From 66-474 sp051954935 (GTDB taxonomy: Bacteria > Pseudomonadota > Gammaproteobacteria > Xanthomonadales > Rhodanobacteraceae), in contig JBQCHG010000017.1 of assembly GCA_051954935.1 (NCBI GenBank), positions 4,452-68,451 on the forward strand: 64,000 nucleotides of DNA. The letters run 5' to 3'. The notes beneath the pieces were generated by a model. It had not been told where the DNA came from, did no database searches, and saw only the letters and a list, made by a program, of their open reading frames with translations. Position 1 is the stretch's first letter, and each line of letters opens with the position of its first letter. This document shows, piece after piece, positions 46,857 to 55,628 of this stretch. The translations under genes and the position numbers were made by a program.

Positions 46857-47010
46857 AGTCTGTGCGATCGTCCATGATCGCTGCTCGATGTGGCGATTCG
46901 CGAATTGCAGAGGTGCCCGTACCATGTACGTCCAGAAGCGGCCATCCATGGCCGCACTCCTGAAGAACAGCACGCTCCGAATGACCTTGTACAGCGCGCT
47001 GCGAATCAAG
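46857..47010. repeat. Repeats between tRNA-Glu and fdxA
   Basis: Holds the 17-base repeat TGCGATCGTCCATGATC (46863-46879) and an inverted hairpin repeat (46936-46958, AAGCGGCCATCCATGGCCGC then ACT). The latter is followed by CCTGAAGAACAGCACGCTCC, which is the opposite strand of the block before 37482. No gene is seen in the 239-base gap. Confidence 0.7.
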
Positions 47011-47094
47011 GCTTCAACGTTGCGAAGAGCAAAAATCTAAACTCGAATCAGCTTTTCCCAGTCGCCAATCCCCAATCCCAATTCCCGCTTCAAC

Positions 47095-47418
47095 ATGACC
47101 TTCGTCGTCACCGACAACTGCATCAAGTGCAAGTACACCGACTGCGTGGAAGTGTGCCCGGTGGATTGCTTCCACGAGGGCCCGAATTTCCTGGTGATTG
47201 ATCCGGACGAGTGCATCGACTGCACGTTGTGCGAGCCGGAATGCCCGGCCAACGCGATCTTTCCGGAGGACGACGTACCCGCTGGCCAGGAAGGCTTCAT
47301 CGCCTTGAACGCCGAGCTGGCCAAAGCCTGGCCGGTGCTGACCGAACGCAAGGATGCGCCGCCGGATGCCAAGGAATGGGACGGCAAGCCGGACAAGCTG
47401 CCGCTCCTGGAACGGTAA
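47095..47418 (+). CDS. fdxA: Ferredoxin FdxA (7Fe type)
   Basis: A 107-residue ferredoxin. CIKCKYTDCVEVCPVDCFHE supplies ligands for a [3Fe-4S] cluster and one of the 4Fe ligands; CIDCTLCEPECP supplies the [4Fe-4S] set. This spacing and the roughly 45-residue C-terminal tail are typical of FdxA of Azotobacter and pseudomonads. It is an electron carrier of unspecified partners. The gene stands alone with a strong terminator after it. Confidence 0.95.
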   Translation: MTFVVTDNCIKCKYTDCVEVCPVDCFHEGPNFLVIDPDECIDCTLCEPECPANAIFPEDDVPAGQEGFIALNAELAKAWPVLTERKDAPPDAKEWDGKPDKLPLLER

Positions 47419-47444
47419 TCGGATCGCAAGGCTGCACGGAAACG

Positions 47445-47472
47445 AAAACGCCGCCCTCGGGGCGGCGTTTTT
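47445..47472 (+). terminator. Terminator between fdxA and bamC
   Basis: AAAACGCCGCCC and GGGCGGCGTTTT form a 12-pair stem with loop TCG, flanked by A and T runs. It can serve both convergent genes. Confidence 0.9.
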
Positions 47473-47504
47473 GCTTGCAGCCCTGCAGAATCGGGCGAGG
47501 CGAA

Positions 47505-48149
47505 TCAGCCTCCACCCAAACGCTGCTGAAGCATGCTGAGCACGCGTTCAACCGCATCCTGATCGCCCTGTACGTTCACCACGCTGCCGCTGCCGGACGG
47601 CGCAATGCTCACGGTCACGGTTCCGGTGACGTTCCTGGTTTCACTGTGATTGCGATGGAACAGGCGATGGAGGAAGCCGCCCGTCTCCTCCGTCTGCGCG
47701 GTGACCATGCTGTCGACTGCGACCTGATAGGTCATCGCGTTGTCGTCGCGCGCACTGACCGTGCCCACTCCGCCGCGATCGAGCGCCAGGCCGACTCGGT
47801 GATAGGCGCTGGCCGGATCATCCGCAAGCGTCAGGCTGTTGCCGGAAACCGTCGCGGTGGGCGGGACGCTCTCCTGCGCCGCGCCCGCGTTCGAACCAGC
47901 CCCGGCCACACCTACCGGCTTGCCGTTCACGGTGATCTGCGGGCCGCCTGCTTCCGGAATGTTCAACGCCTCTGAGTTCGGCGGGTTGTCCAGTCCAGGC
48001 GGAACTTCCAGCGCACTGCCCTGCTGCGCGGACTTGTAATCCGCTTCGCGGTGGCGGAACGGATTGTGCGAACGAATGGTCTGGCAGGCCGACAACGTGG
48101 TCAGCGCGCCGACCAGGGCCATCGAGAGCAGGAGTTGCGATTTCTTCAT
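47505..48149 (-). CDS. bamC: Outer-membrane assembly lipoprotein BamC
   Basis: A 214-residue lipoprotein: the signal peptide ends LTTLSAC (lipobox, Cys22). DYKSAQQGSALEVPPGLDNP near 37-56 matches the conserved unstructured N-terminal part of BamC that binds BamD. The rest fits one helix-grip domain; E. coli BamC is 344 residues with two, so this looks like a shortened form. Its position directly after dapA is the classical dapA-bamC (nlpB) arrangement and supports the call. Confidence 0.82.
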   Translation of the reverse strand: MKKSQLLLSMALVGALTTLSACQTIRSHNPFRHREADYKSAQQGSALEVPPGLDNPPNSEALNIPEAGGPQITVNGKPVGVAGAGSNAGAAQESVPPTATVSGNSLTLADDPASAYHRVGLALDRGGVGTVSARDDNAMTYQVAVDSMVTAQTEETGGFLHRLFHRNHSETRNVTGTVTVSIAPSGSGSVVNVQGDQDAVERVLSMLQQRLGGG

Positions 48150-48191
48150 GAGCGCGTTTCCAGACAGGTTGCGTGCGGCGATAGTTTTTGA

Positions 48192-49076
48192 TCAGGCGGC
48201 GTGCGCGAGAGGCTGCAACACGCTGCGCAAATGCGTACGTGCCGGCCCTGCACCGAGTTCCATCAGGGGCAGCCGGAGCGTGCCCTGGCACAAACCGAGT
48301 TCGGCCAGCCCCGCCTTGACTGCGATCGGATTGGGCGCGCAGTTCAGCGCTTCCAGCAGCGGCTTCAACGATTGCGTTTGCGCAGCGGTCTTGGCGCGAT
48401 CGCCGGAGCGCGCGGTGTCGCACAATGCGCGGAACGCCGCCGGCACCAGATTGTTGGCGACCGAGATCACGCCGGCGGCGCCGTGCAGCATGGCTTCCGC
48501 GGCGGTCGCGTCATCGCCGGACAGGAAAACGAACCCGGGCCGCGCGAGCTGTGCGATCGCGCGAATCCGCTCGATGTCGCTGTTCGCTTCCTTGATGCCG
48601 ATGATGCGCGGATCGTCGCGCAGCTCGGCCACGATCTGTGGATGCAGGTCGCAACCGGTGCGCACCGGCACGTTGTAAAGCAGCACGGGCATGTCGCCGT
48701 GCTCGGCAACTTCGAGGAAATGCCGGCGCAATCCTTCCTGGGTCGGCCGCACGTAGTAGGGCGTCACCACCAGCGCGGCGTCCGCTCCCAGCGCGTGCGC
48801 GCGTTTGGTCTGCGCGATCGTCTTCGAGGTCGCCGCCTCGCCGGTGCCGGCGATCACCGGAACGCGGTGGTCGACATGTTCGATCGCGAATGCGAGCAAC
48901 TGCTCGTATTCGTATTCATCGAGCATGTGAGCCTCGCCGGTCGAGCCGGCCACGACCAAGCCCTGCGTGCCGCCCTCGATCTGGTGATCGAGTAAGCGGG
49001 CAAAGGCATCGAGGTCGAGCGCACCGTTGCCCGTGAAGGGCGTCGCCAGTGCGCAGAGGCTGCCGGTTATCTCCAA
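48192..49076 (-). CDS. dapA: 4-hydroxy-tetrahydrodipicolinate synthase DapA
   Basis: A 294-residue TIM-barrel enzyme that condenses pyruvate and aspartate semialdehyde on the route to lysine and diaminopimelate. The Schiff-base lysine is in GIKEAN, the tyrosine relay in LLYNVPVRTG, and GSTGEAHML is the early loop. The likely start is a TTG at 49076, giving the normal length; upstream Mets would add unrelated residues. It is divergent from gcvR, as in E. coli. Confidence 0.95.
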   Translation of the reverse strand: MEITGSLCALATPFTGNGALDLDAFARLLDHQIEGGTQGLVVAGSTGEAHMLDEYEYEQLLAFAIEHVDHRVPVIAGTGEAATSKTIAQTKRAHALGADAALVVTPYYVRPTQEGLRRHFLEVAEHGDMPVLLYNVPVRTGCDLHPQIVAELRDDPRIIGIKEANSDIERIRAIAQLARPGFVFLSGDDATAAEAMLHGAAGVISVANNLVPAAFRALCDTARSGDRAKTAAQTQSLKPLLEALNCAPNPIAVKAGLAELGLCQGTLRLPLMELGAGPARTHLRSVLQPLAHAA

Positions 49077-49169
49077 GATCTCACGCCGCGTTGTGGGGAG
49101 CCGGCATCTTAACGGCCGGCGCCGCGAAACACCATCGCGGCCGCTTGCGGGCCGCGCGCGCCGGCGGCT

Positions 49170-49766
49170 ATGCTGAACCGTACTTTTTCCGTCGGGACCG
49201 TCGATCCTTTGAACCGCACCACTCAGCGTCCCGGCACCGACCACCATCTGCTGATCCAGACGGTTTCCCCCGCGACGCACTCGCCGCTACTGGCGCTGGC
49301 CCGGCGCATCGCCGATGCCGGCTGCAACCTGGTGGATTCGCGTGTGGCCACGATCGGCGCGGATACCTCGGTCGTGCTGCTCGCGCAGGGCGCGTGGGAT
49401 GCGATCGCCAAGCTGGAGAACGCGCTGACCCGCATCGGCCGCGACGAGGAAGTGCGGCTGATGCACTACCGCACCCAGCCACGCGATGCCCAGACCCATC
49501 TTCTTCCGTACCTCGTTGAAGTAGTGGCGTCCGACAAGCCGGCGGTGCTGGTGGAGCTGATCGACTTCTTCACCCGCCGCGGAATCAGCATCGAGCAGCT
49601 CTCCTCCATGCGCTACCGCGCGATGCAGACCGGCGCGGACATGTTCCAGGCCCAGATCACCATCGGTATCCCGGCCGACACGCACATTGCCGGTTTGCGC
49701 GATGATTTCCTGGAACTGTGCGACGGGCTGAATCTCGACGCGATCATGGACCCGGTGAAATTCTGA
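49170..49766 (+). CDS. gcvR: GcvR-type ACT-domain regulator
   Basis: A 198-residue protein with two ACT domains (about 27-95 and 112-190). VEVVASDKPAVLVELIDFFT and GISIEQLSSM are the second ACT core. In E. coli GcvR binds GcvA and represses the glycine cleavage operon when glycine is low. The neighbourhood dapA / gcvR-bcp is the same as in E. coli, which supports orthology. No DNA-binding domain is seen, as expected. Confidence 0.87.
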   Translation: MLNRTFSVGTVDPLNRTTQRPGTDHHLLIQTVSPATHSPLLALARRIADAGCNLVDSRVATIGADTSVVLLAQGAWDAIAKLENALTRIGRDEEVRLMHYRTQPRDAQTHLLPYLVEVVASDKPAVLVELIDFFTRRGISIEQLSSMRYRAMQTGADMFQAQITIGIPADTHIAGLRDDFLELCDGLNLDAIMDPVKF

Positions 49767-49768
49767 CG

Positions 49769-50227
49769 ATGAAGATCGGCAGCAAGGTTCCCAAACTCGC
49801 AGGCACCACCGCCGACGGCGGCACGCTGAAACTTGCGGACCTGCAAGGCAAGTGGACGGTCTTGTACTTCTATCCCAAGGACAACACCACCGGCTGCACG
49901 CGCGAGGCACAGGATTTCCGCGATCTTTATCCGAAGTTCAAGCGCCGCGGCGTGCAGGTCGTCGGCGTGTCGCGCGACTCGGCCAAATCGCACTCCAACT
50001 TCTCCGAAAAATACGATCTGCCGTTCCCGCTGGTCGCCGACACCGACGAGACCTGGTGCAAGGCGTTCGATGTAATTCGCGAAAAAACCCTCTACGGCCG
50101 CAAGTACATGGGCGTGGATCGCAGCACCTTCCTGATTGACCTGGATGGCAAGCTGACCCAGGAATGGCGCGGCGTGAAAGTGCCGGGTCACGCCCAGGCC
50201 GTGCTGGACAGTATTCCGACAAAGTGA
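49769..50227 (+). CDS. bcp: Thiol peroxidase Bcp (PrxQ)
   Basis: A 152-residue peroxiredoxin starting two bases after gcvR. The peroxidatic Cys is Cys43 in YPKDNTTGCTREA. The resolving Cys found five residues later in E. coli Bcp is replaced by Gln. A second Cys at 97 (DETWCKAF) is in the other region where PrxQ proteins may carry a resolving Cys. So it is either a 1-Cys enzyme or uses Cys97. It reduces hydroperoxides in the cytoplasm. Confidence 0.94.
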   Translation: MKIGSKVPKLAGTTADGGTLKLADLQGKWTVLYFYPKDNTTGCTREAQDFRDLYPKFKRRGVQVVGVSRDSAKSHSNFSEKYDLPFPLVADTDETWCKAFDVIREKTLYGRKYMGVDRSTFLIDLDGKLTQEWRGVKVPGHAQAVLDSIPTK

Positions 50228-50306
50228 CGAATCCCTCCGTTTCCCTTCCAGCCGTACGCGAGCCCGCTCGCGTGGCGGCACGCGCTGTTTCCACCGAGAG
50301 CCCCGG

Positions 50307-51695
50307 ATGACCAATCGCGAGCAAGGCAAGCGCATTTACGCGCTCGACACCAACGTGCTGCTGCACGATCCCACCTCGCTGTTCCGCTTCGAGGAACACG
50401 ACATCTTCATCCCGATGACGGTGCTGGAGGAACTGGACGAAAAGAAGAAGGGCGGATCGGAAGTCTCGCGCAACGCGCGACAGGTCAGCCGCTTCCTCAA
50501 CGAATTGATTTTGCGCGGCAACGGGCACGGTATCGCCGACGGTCTGTCCCTGACCTCGCCGGAAGGCGTGAAGCTGAAAAGCGGCAACGCGAATGGACGC
50601 CTTTACTTCCAGACGCGCACCGAGAACGGCCACGGCAAGGCCGACAACCAGATCCTTTCCGCGGTGCTGGACCTGCGCGAACGCCATCCGGACCGCGATG
50701 TCGCGCTGGTGTCCAAGGACATCAACCTGCGCATCAAGGCGACGATCTACGGCATCCACGCCGAGGATTACGAGAACGATCGCGCTCTGGACGATTTTTC
50801 GCTGCTGTACGCCGGACACGCCGAACTGCCGGCGGATTTCTGGGATCGCCATCCGGAGTTGCGCTCCTGGTCCGAACGCGGCCACACCTATTACGAAGTG
50901 CAGCCGCACGAAGGGGAGGAATGGCAACCCAACGAGTGCCTGTACCTGCCCGGCGAGAACAGCGTCGAGCTGCGCGTGCTGGATCATGCGGATGGCAAGA
51001 CGAAGCTTGTGCTGCTGGACGATCACAGCCATCCCAACCACAGCGTCTGGGGCATCAGCGCGCGTAACCGCGAGCAGAACTTCGCGCTGAACATGCTGAT
51101 GGATCCGGACATCGATTTCGTCACCCTGCTCGGCACCGCCGGAACCGGCAAGACCCTGCTGGCATTGGCTGCGGGGCTGGCGCAGGTGATGGACCAGCAG
51201 CGCTATCGCGAGATCATCATGACCCGCGCCACGGTGTCGGTCGGCGAGGACATCGGATTCCTGCCCGGCACCGAAGAGGAAAAGATGACGCCGTGGATGG
51301 GTGCGCTCACCGATAACCTCGAGGTGCTCGCCAATCCCGAGGAAGGGGGTTCGTGGGGCCGGCAGGCAACCAATGACCTGCTCGCCTCGCGCATCAAGAT
51401 CCGCTCGCTGAACTTCATGCGCGGGCGCACCTTCCTCTCGCGCTATTTGATCATCGATGAGGCGCAGAACCTGACGCCCAAGCAGATGAAGACGCTGATC
51501 ACCCGCGCCGGTCCCGGCACCAAGATCGTATGTCTGGGCAACGTCGAGCAGATCGATACGCCATATCTGACCGAAACGACTTCGGGCCTCACCTACGCGG
51601 TGGACCGCTTCAAGGGCTGGACGCATTCGGCGCATATCACCCTGCGCCGCGGCGAACGCTCGCGGCTGGCGGATTTTGCTTCGGAAGCGCTGTGA
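50307..51695 (+). CDS. PhoH-like ATPase with N-terminal PIN domain (PhoH2)
   Basis: A 462-residue protein. Residues 10-140 form a PIN ribonuclease domain (YALDTNVLLHDP, VLEELDEKKKG, ADNQIL, VSKDINLR give the acidic site). Residues 255-455 form a PhoH ATPase: Walker A LLGTAGTGKTLLAL, Walker B YLIIDEAQNLTP. PhoH2 proteins of mycobacteria act as RNA helicase-RNases. Its gene is coupled to thiD by a GTGA overlap. Confidence 0.93.
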   Translation: MTNREQGKRIYALDTNVLLHDPTSLFRFEEHDIFIPMTVLEELDEKKKGGSEVSRNARQVSRFLNELILRGNGHGIADGLSLTSPEGVKLKSGNANGRLYFQTRTENGHGKADNQILSAVLDLRERHPDRDVALVSKDINLRIKATIYGIHAEDYENDRALDDFSLLYAGHAELPADFWDRHPELRSWSERGHTYYEVQPHEGEEWQPNECLYLPGENSVELRVLDHADGKTKLVLLDDHSHPNHSVWGISARNREQNFALNMLMDPDIDFVTLLGTAGTGKTLLALAAGLAQVMDQQRYREIIMTRATVSVGEDIGFLPGTEEEKMTPWMGALTDNLEVLANPEEGGSWGRQATNDLLASRIKIRSLNFMRGRTFLSRYLIIDEAQNLTPKQMKTLITRAGPGTKIVCLGNVEQIDTPYLTETTSGLTYAVDRFKGWTHSAHITLRRGERSRLADFASEAL

Positions 51696-52483
51696 TTTCC
51701 GCTGCCGCGCCGGCATGCGCCCTCACTATCGCCGGTTCCGATTCCGGCGGCGGCGCGGGGATCCAGGCCGACCTGAAAACCTTTGCGGCGCTCGGCGTGC
51801 ATGGAGTTTCGGCGATTACGGCGATCACGGCGCAGAACACGCGCGGCGTCCGCGCCATCCACCCGGTGCCATTGAAGCATCTGCGGGCGCAACTGGATGC
51901 GCTGTTCGAGGATTTCCCGATCGGCGCGGTGAAGACGGGCATGCTGGGCGACGCGAAAACCACGCACTGCGTGGCGCACGAACTCGGCAAGCGCAAACCA
52001 GCCTGGCTGGTGGTGGATCCGGTGATGATCGCCACCAGCGGCGCGCGCCTGCTCGACCTGGATGCGATCCACATGCTGCGCGATGAACTGACTCCGCTGG
52101 CGGACGTGCTGACGCCCAACCTGCCGGAAGCAGAAGCACTGCTCGGAACCCGCATCACCAATGCTCGCGATGCGGAACGCGCGGCACATAGTCTGCTCGG
52201 GCTCGGTGCGAAGGCGGTGCTGCTGAAAGGCGGCCATGCGCGCGGCCGCGAAGTGCTGGACCTCTATGCGGATTCTCGCGGCCTGCTCGAATTCCGGCAC
52301 CCGCGTCTGGACATCCAGGTCCACGGCACCGGCTGCACGCTTTCGGCCGCACTGGCCGCACACCTGGCAAAGGGCACCGCGCCCCGAACGGCTGCGCGCA
52401 AGGGGACGGATTTCGTGCAGCGTGCGCTGCGCGGCAGTTTCCGCGCGGGGGGCGGTCAACTGCACGTGCTCCGCCAACGCTAG
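51692..52483 (+). CDS. thiD: Hydroxymethylpyrimidine/phosphomethylpyrimidine kinase ThiD
   Basis: A 263-residue kinase of thiamine synthesis. ALTIAGSDSGGGAGIQADLK, AVKTGMLGD, VVDPVMIATSG, LTPNLPEAEALLG and HGTGCTLSAALAAHLA are the family motifs. The start is the GTG at 51692 inside the phoH-like stop. Element B follows the TAG stop without a gap. No TPP riboswitch is present, as expected within an operon. Confidence 0.95.
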   Translation: MISAAAPACALTIAGSDSGGGAGIQADLKTFAALGVHGVSAITAITAQNTRGVRAIHPVPLKHLRAQLDALFEDFPIGAVKTGMLGDAKTTHCVAHELGKRKPAWLVVDPVMIATSGARLLDLDAIHMLRDELTPLADVLTPNLPEAEALLGTRITNARDAERAAHSLLGLGAKAVLLKGGHARGREVLDLYADSRGLLEFRHPRLDIQVHGTGCTLSAALAAHLAKGTAPRTAARKGTDFVQRALRGSFRAGGGQLHVLRQR

Positions 52484-52626
52484 GGAAACCCTGAATAAGC
52501 TGCTGCGCTCGGCATCTTGCGCGCCGGCTGTGCTCGGAATGCCCATGTACTGACGTGTACACTCCGCTTCCTGCGCTCCGGCGACGCGCAATCTGCCTTC
52601 GCTCGCGACGCTTCTCCAGCGTTTCC
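52484..52626 (+). repeat. Inverted-repeat element B (143 bp) between thiD and lpxO
   Basis: The ends GGAAACCCTGA (52484-52494) and TCCAGCGTTTCC (52615-52626) are imperfect inverted repeats. CTGCTGCGCTCGGCA after the left end matches element A and, with one change at the edge, C. Bases 52536-52611 equal the opposite strand of C at 33471-33546 except at two places. The left end touches the thiD stop codon. Confidence 0.85.
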
Positions 52627-52657
52627 TTAAAATTGCGTCCAGCCGAACCCGCCCACC

Positions 52658-53596
52658 ATGGCCCTTGCCATCCGCCTCGCTGTATTCGCCGTCATCCTGC
52701 TGTTTCTGGGCTGCGCCTGGGCCGTGCACCTGCGCAGCCGCGTGCGCCTGCACTGGCGCAAGCAGCTCGGCGGCCACGCCATGTTCTTCGCGCCCTATAA
52801 CCTCTTGATGTACGCGTTCTCGGCAGTGCCGGGGGCGGCCTTCCTCGACCGCTCGCGCTTCGGCGAACTCGATCCGCTGCGCGAAAACTGGCGCACGATC
52901 CGCGACGAGGCACTGCACCTGTTCGATCGGGGTTACATCCGCACCGCCGAGCGCAGCAACGACGCTAGCTTCAATTCCTTTTTCAAGGAAGGCTGGAAGC
53001 GCTTCTACGTGAAGTGGTACGGCGAACCACTGGCCTCCGCGCAGGCGCTGTGCCCGCGCACCGTGGAACTGGTCAACGCAATCCCGAACGTGAAGGCGGC
53101 GATGTTCGCGCTGCTGCCGCCGGGCTCCAAGCTCAATCCGCACCGCGACCCGTTCGCCGGTTCGCTCCGTTATCACCTCGGCCTGGTGACGCCGAACGCA
53201 AACACCTGCCGCATCTTCGTGGATGGCCAGGAATATTTCTGGCGCGACGGCGAGGACGTGATCTTCGACGAAACCTGCGTGCACTGGGCGGAGAATCGCT
53301 CAGATGTCACGCGCGTCATCCTGTTCTGCGATATCGAGCGACCCCTGCGCACGCGCCTGATGGGTGCGATCAATCACCGCGTCAGCGCGTTCATGGGCCG
53401 GATCACCTCGTCGCCCAACGCCGAGAACGAACCGGTCGGATTCATCAACCGGCTGTACGCGATGGGCCAGCGCAACCGCGAACGCAGCAAGCGCTTCAAG
53501 CATGCCAATCCGCGGCTGTTCCGGCTGCTGAAGACCGCTGGCATCGTCATACTTCTTTGGATCGTGCTGCTGGCGCCCTGGCCGTTGCTGCGCTGA
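52658..53596 (+). CDS. lpxO: LpxO-type lipid A hydroxylase (aspartyl/asparaginyl beta-hydroxylase family)
   Basis: A 312-residue protein with a membrane helix at each end (about 5-22 and 290-310). The catalytic dioxygenase core has NPHRDPFAGSLRYHLGL and CVHWAENRSDVTRVILFCD, giving the iron-binding His and Asp/His set and the Arg for 2-oxoglutarate. LpxO adds a 2-hydroxyl to a secondary acyl chain of lipid A at the inner membrane. The TM-core-TM layout separates LpxO from soluble AspH-like proteins. It lies 31 bases after element B. Confidence 0.9.
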   Translation: MALAIRLAVFAVILLFLGCAWAVHLRSRVRLHWRKQLGGHAMFFAPYNLLMYAFSAVPGAAFLDRSRFGELDPLRENWRTIRDEALHLFDRGYIRTAERSNDASFNSFFKEGWKRFYVKWYGEPLASAQALCPRTVELVNAIPNVKAAMFALLPPGSKLNPHRDPFAGSLRYHLGLVTPNANTCRIFVDGQEYFWRDGEDVIFDETCVHWAENRSDVTRVILFCDIERPLRTRLMGAINHRVSAFMGRITSSPNAENEPVGFINRLYAMGQRNRERSKRFKHANPRLFRLLKTAGIVILLWIVLLAPWPLLR

Positions 53597-53628
53597 AAAC
53601 CGACAGCCGCGCACCTTGCGAGCGGCGC

Positions 53629-54642
53629 CTATGGCGCGCGTACCCGCTCCACCAGCGCATCCGCGAATGTTTCCGTGCTGCCATTGCCGCCCAGATCCGG
53701 CGTGACGCGATCGTGCGCGGCAAGGGTGGTGCGGATCGCCTCGCGCACACGGGTGCCGTGTTCGACCATGCCAACGTGATCGAGCATGTCCGCGGCCGCC
53801 AGCAACAACGCGCACGGATTCGCGACGTGCTTGCCGGCGATGTCCGGCGCCGAACCGTGGACCGCCTCGAAGATCGCCGCGGCCGAACCGATGTTGGCGC
53901 CCGGCGCCAGGCCCAGCCCGCCAACAAGGCCGGCGCACAGGTCGGAAAGGATGTCGCCGAACAGGTTGGTGGTGACGATCACGTCGAACTGCCACGGATT
54001 CATCACCAGCTGCATGCAGGTGTTGTCCACGATCATGTCGTTGAAGCCGATCTGCGGATACTCCCTGGCCACCTCGCGCGCCACGTCGAGAAACAGGCCC
54101 GAACTGGTCTTCAGGATGTTGGCCTTGTGCACCGCGGTGACTTTCTTGCGCCCGCGCTTCACGGCCAGCTCGAAGGCATAGCGGACAATGCGCTCGGCGC
54201 CCCGTCGGGTGTTGCGCACGATGGACTGCGCGGTCTGGCCGTCGGCCGAAAGCGTCTGGCCTTCGGAAAGGTATGCGCCCTCGGTGTTCTCGCGCACGGT
54301 GATGATGTCGATGTTGTCGTAATGTGCCTTGGTGCCCGGCAGCGTCAACGCGGGGCGCACGTTAGCGTACAGATCGAAGCGCTTGCGCAACTCGACGTTG
54401 AGCGAGGAAAAGCCCTTGCCGACGGGCGTGGTCAACGGACCTTTCAGCGCGACGCGGTGTTTGGCGATGGAATCCAGCGTGGCCTGCGGCAGCAGTTCGC
54501 CGTGCTTGTCCAGCGCGGCCATGCCGGCGTCCACGAATTCGTAGGCAAGCCCCGCGTCGAGCGCATCCAGCACGCGCAGGGTGGCGGTCATGATCTCCGG
54601 GCCGATGCCGTCGCCGCGGATCACCGCGATGCTAGTGGTCAT
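53629..54642 (-). CDS. Isocitrate/isopropylmalate-type dehydrogenase, probably NAD-dependent isocitrate dehydrogenase
   Basis: A 337-residue beta-decarboxylating dehydrogenase. IAVIRGDGIGPEI starts the fold, FSSLNVELRKRFDLYANVRP holds the substrate Ser/Asn and Arg pair seen in isocitrate enzymes, and ITVRENTEGAY, HKANILK and NLFGDILSDLCAGLVGGLGL follow. The length matches the short NAD-dependent group used by xanthomonads. Homoisocitrate dehydrogenase is a relative that sequence alone does not fully exclude. GGAG precedes the ATG at 54642. Confidence 0.88.
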   Translation of the reverse strand: MTTSIAVIRGDGIGPEIMTATLRVLDALDAGLAYEFVDAGMAALDKHGELLPQATLDSIAKHRVALKGPLTTPVGKGFSSLNVELRKRFDLYANVRPALTLPGTKAHYDNIDIITVRENTEGAYLSEGQTLSADGQTAQSIVRNTRRGAERIVRYAFELAVKRGRKKVTAVHKANILKTSSGLFLDVAREVAREYPQIGFNDMIVDNTCMQLVMNPWQFDVIVTTNLFGDILSDLCAGLVGGLGLAPGANIGSAAAIFEAVHGSAPDIAGKHVANPCALLLAAADMLDHVGMVEHGTRVREAIRTTLAAHDRVTPDLGGNGSTETFADALVERVRAP

Positions 54643-54741
54643 GCGAAAACTCCTGTGGCGCGATGGAAGCCGCGCAGGCAAACATGCAATTATCGGCGAT
54701 CACCACGTTTCACGCCAGCTTGGGCAGCTCGGCAGAAGGGT

Positions 54742-55113
54742 TCAGGCCGGCGTACCGGCAGCTTCGAGCTGGTCGAGGAAATCCACCGCGCGCCGCAGGT
54801 GCGGAATCACGATCGAGCCACCCACCACCAGCCCCACCGAGAACGCCTCGAAGAACTCGTCGCGGTTTACGCCCGCTTCGCGGCACTGGGCGACGTGGTA
54901 GCTGATGCAGTCGTCGCAACGCAGCACCAGTGAAGCCACCAGCCCCAGCAGCTCCTTGGTTTTTTCGTTCAGCACACCCGGCTTGTAGGTCTGCGTGTCC
55001 AGCGCGAAGAACCGGCGCACCACCTGGTTGTCGTGCTCCAGGATCCGTTCGTTCATGCGCTGACGGAAGGCCGTGAACTCGGCCAGACGATCCTTCTTTT
55101 CATCCATGCTCAT
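54742..55113 (-). CDS. AhpD-like / carboxymuconolactone decarboxylase family protein
   Basis: A 123-residue helical protein. LRCDDCISYHVAQCREAG at about 66-83 has the Cys-x-x-Cys and downstream His of AhpD-like alkylhydroperoxidases, which pass electrons to peroxidases. The ATG at 55113 overlaps the grxC stop (ATGA), so the two are co-translated, which suggests a shared thiol-redox task. Much longer open frames upstream are in the grxC region and are rejected. The true substrate is unknown. Confidence 0.85.
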   Translation of the reverse strand: MSMDEKKDRLAEFTAFRQRMNERILEHDNQVVRRFFALDTQTYKPGVLNEKTKELLGLVASLVLRCDDCISYHVAQCREAGVNRDEFFEAFSVGLVVGGSIVIPHLRRAVDFLDQLEAAGTPA

Positions 55114-55373
55114 GCCGCATCCCCCAGCAGCCGCGCCAGTGTGCCGTCGTGCTCGGCTTTCGCCAGATCGTCGAAACCGCCCACGTGGGCGCCGTTGATG
55201 AAGATTTGCGGCACCGTGCGACGGCCCCCGCTGCGCTCGAGCATCGCACCGCGTGCGGCCGGGTCGGTGTCGATGCGGATTTCGCGCCAACTCAATCCCT
55301 TGGCTTTCAGCAGGTTCTTGGCGGCGACGCAATAGGGGCAGATCGCGGTGGAGTAGATTTCGATGTCGGCCAT
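55110..55373 (-). CDS. grxC: Glutaredoxin 3 (GrxC)
   Basis: An 87-residue glutaredoxin. IYSTAICPYCVAAKNLL has the CPYC active site (Cys12, Cys15 from the start MADIEIYS), and RTVPQIFINGAHVGGFDDL is the cis-proline and glutathione-binding segment. The ATG at 55373 gives the standard length. In many proteobacteria grxC neighbours secB; here it is followed by the AhpD-like gene instead. Confidence 0.94.
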   Translation of the reverse strand: MADIEIYSTAICPYCVAAKNLLKAKGLSWREIRIDTDPAARGAMLERSGGRRTVPQIFINGAHVGGFDDLAKAEHDGTLARLLGDAA

Positions 55374-55628
55374 GCAAGTTCGAGCGGGCTGTTGTTTGAC
55401 AGTACGGCCAAGGAGCGCCATCCATGACTGAAGAGCTCCGTGGCCGCTCGTAGTCTAGCTGGTAGGAAAATATCCAATCTGGTGCGACGTTGATTCGAGC
55501 GGCGATCATGGACGATCGCACGAACACCAACGCTGAACGCGCGGCGCGCAGCACTGTCGGCGGAACCGATACCGCGCTAAGTTGTCGAAGGTCGAGCGGT
55601 TTCCCACCGCTGTGGTTCACTTGATCCC
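55374..55628. repeat. Gap between grxC and bepA with degraded repeats
   Basis: Bases 55380-55450 hold a degenerate copy of the extended hairpin block (GAGCGGGCTGTTGTTTGACA then GTACGGCC) merged with GCCATCCATGACTGAAGAGC. The 17-base repeat is inverted at 55504-55520. Both promoters of the divergent genes must lie here, but none is clear. Confidence 0.6.

Noticed and set aside
54742..55620. A 292-codon reading of the AhpD-like gene
   Set aside because: The extra N-terminal part lies over grxC in another frame and over repeat DNA. The ATG at 55113 with an ATGA overlap gives the family length.
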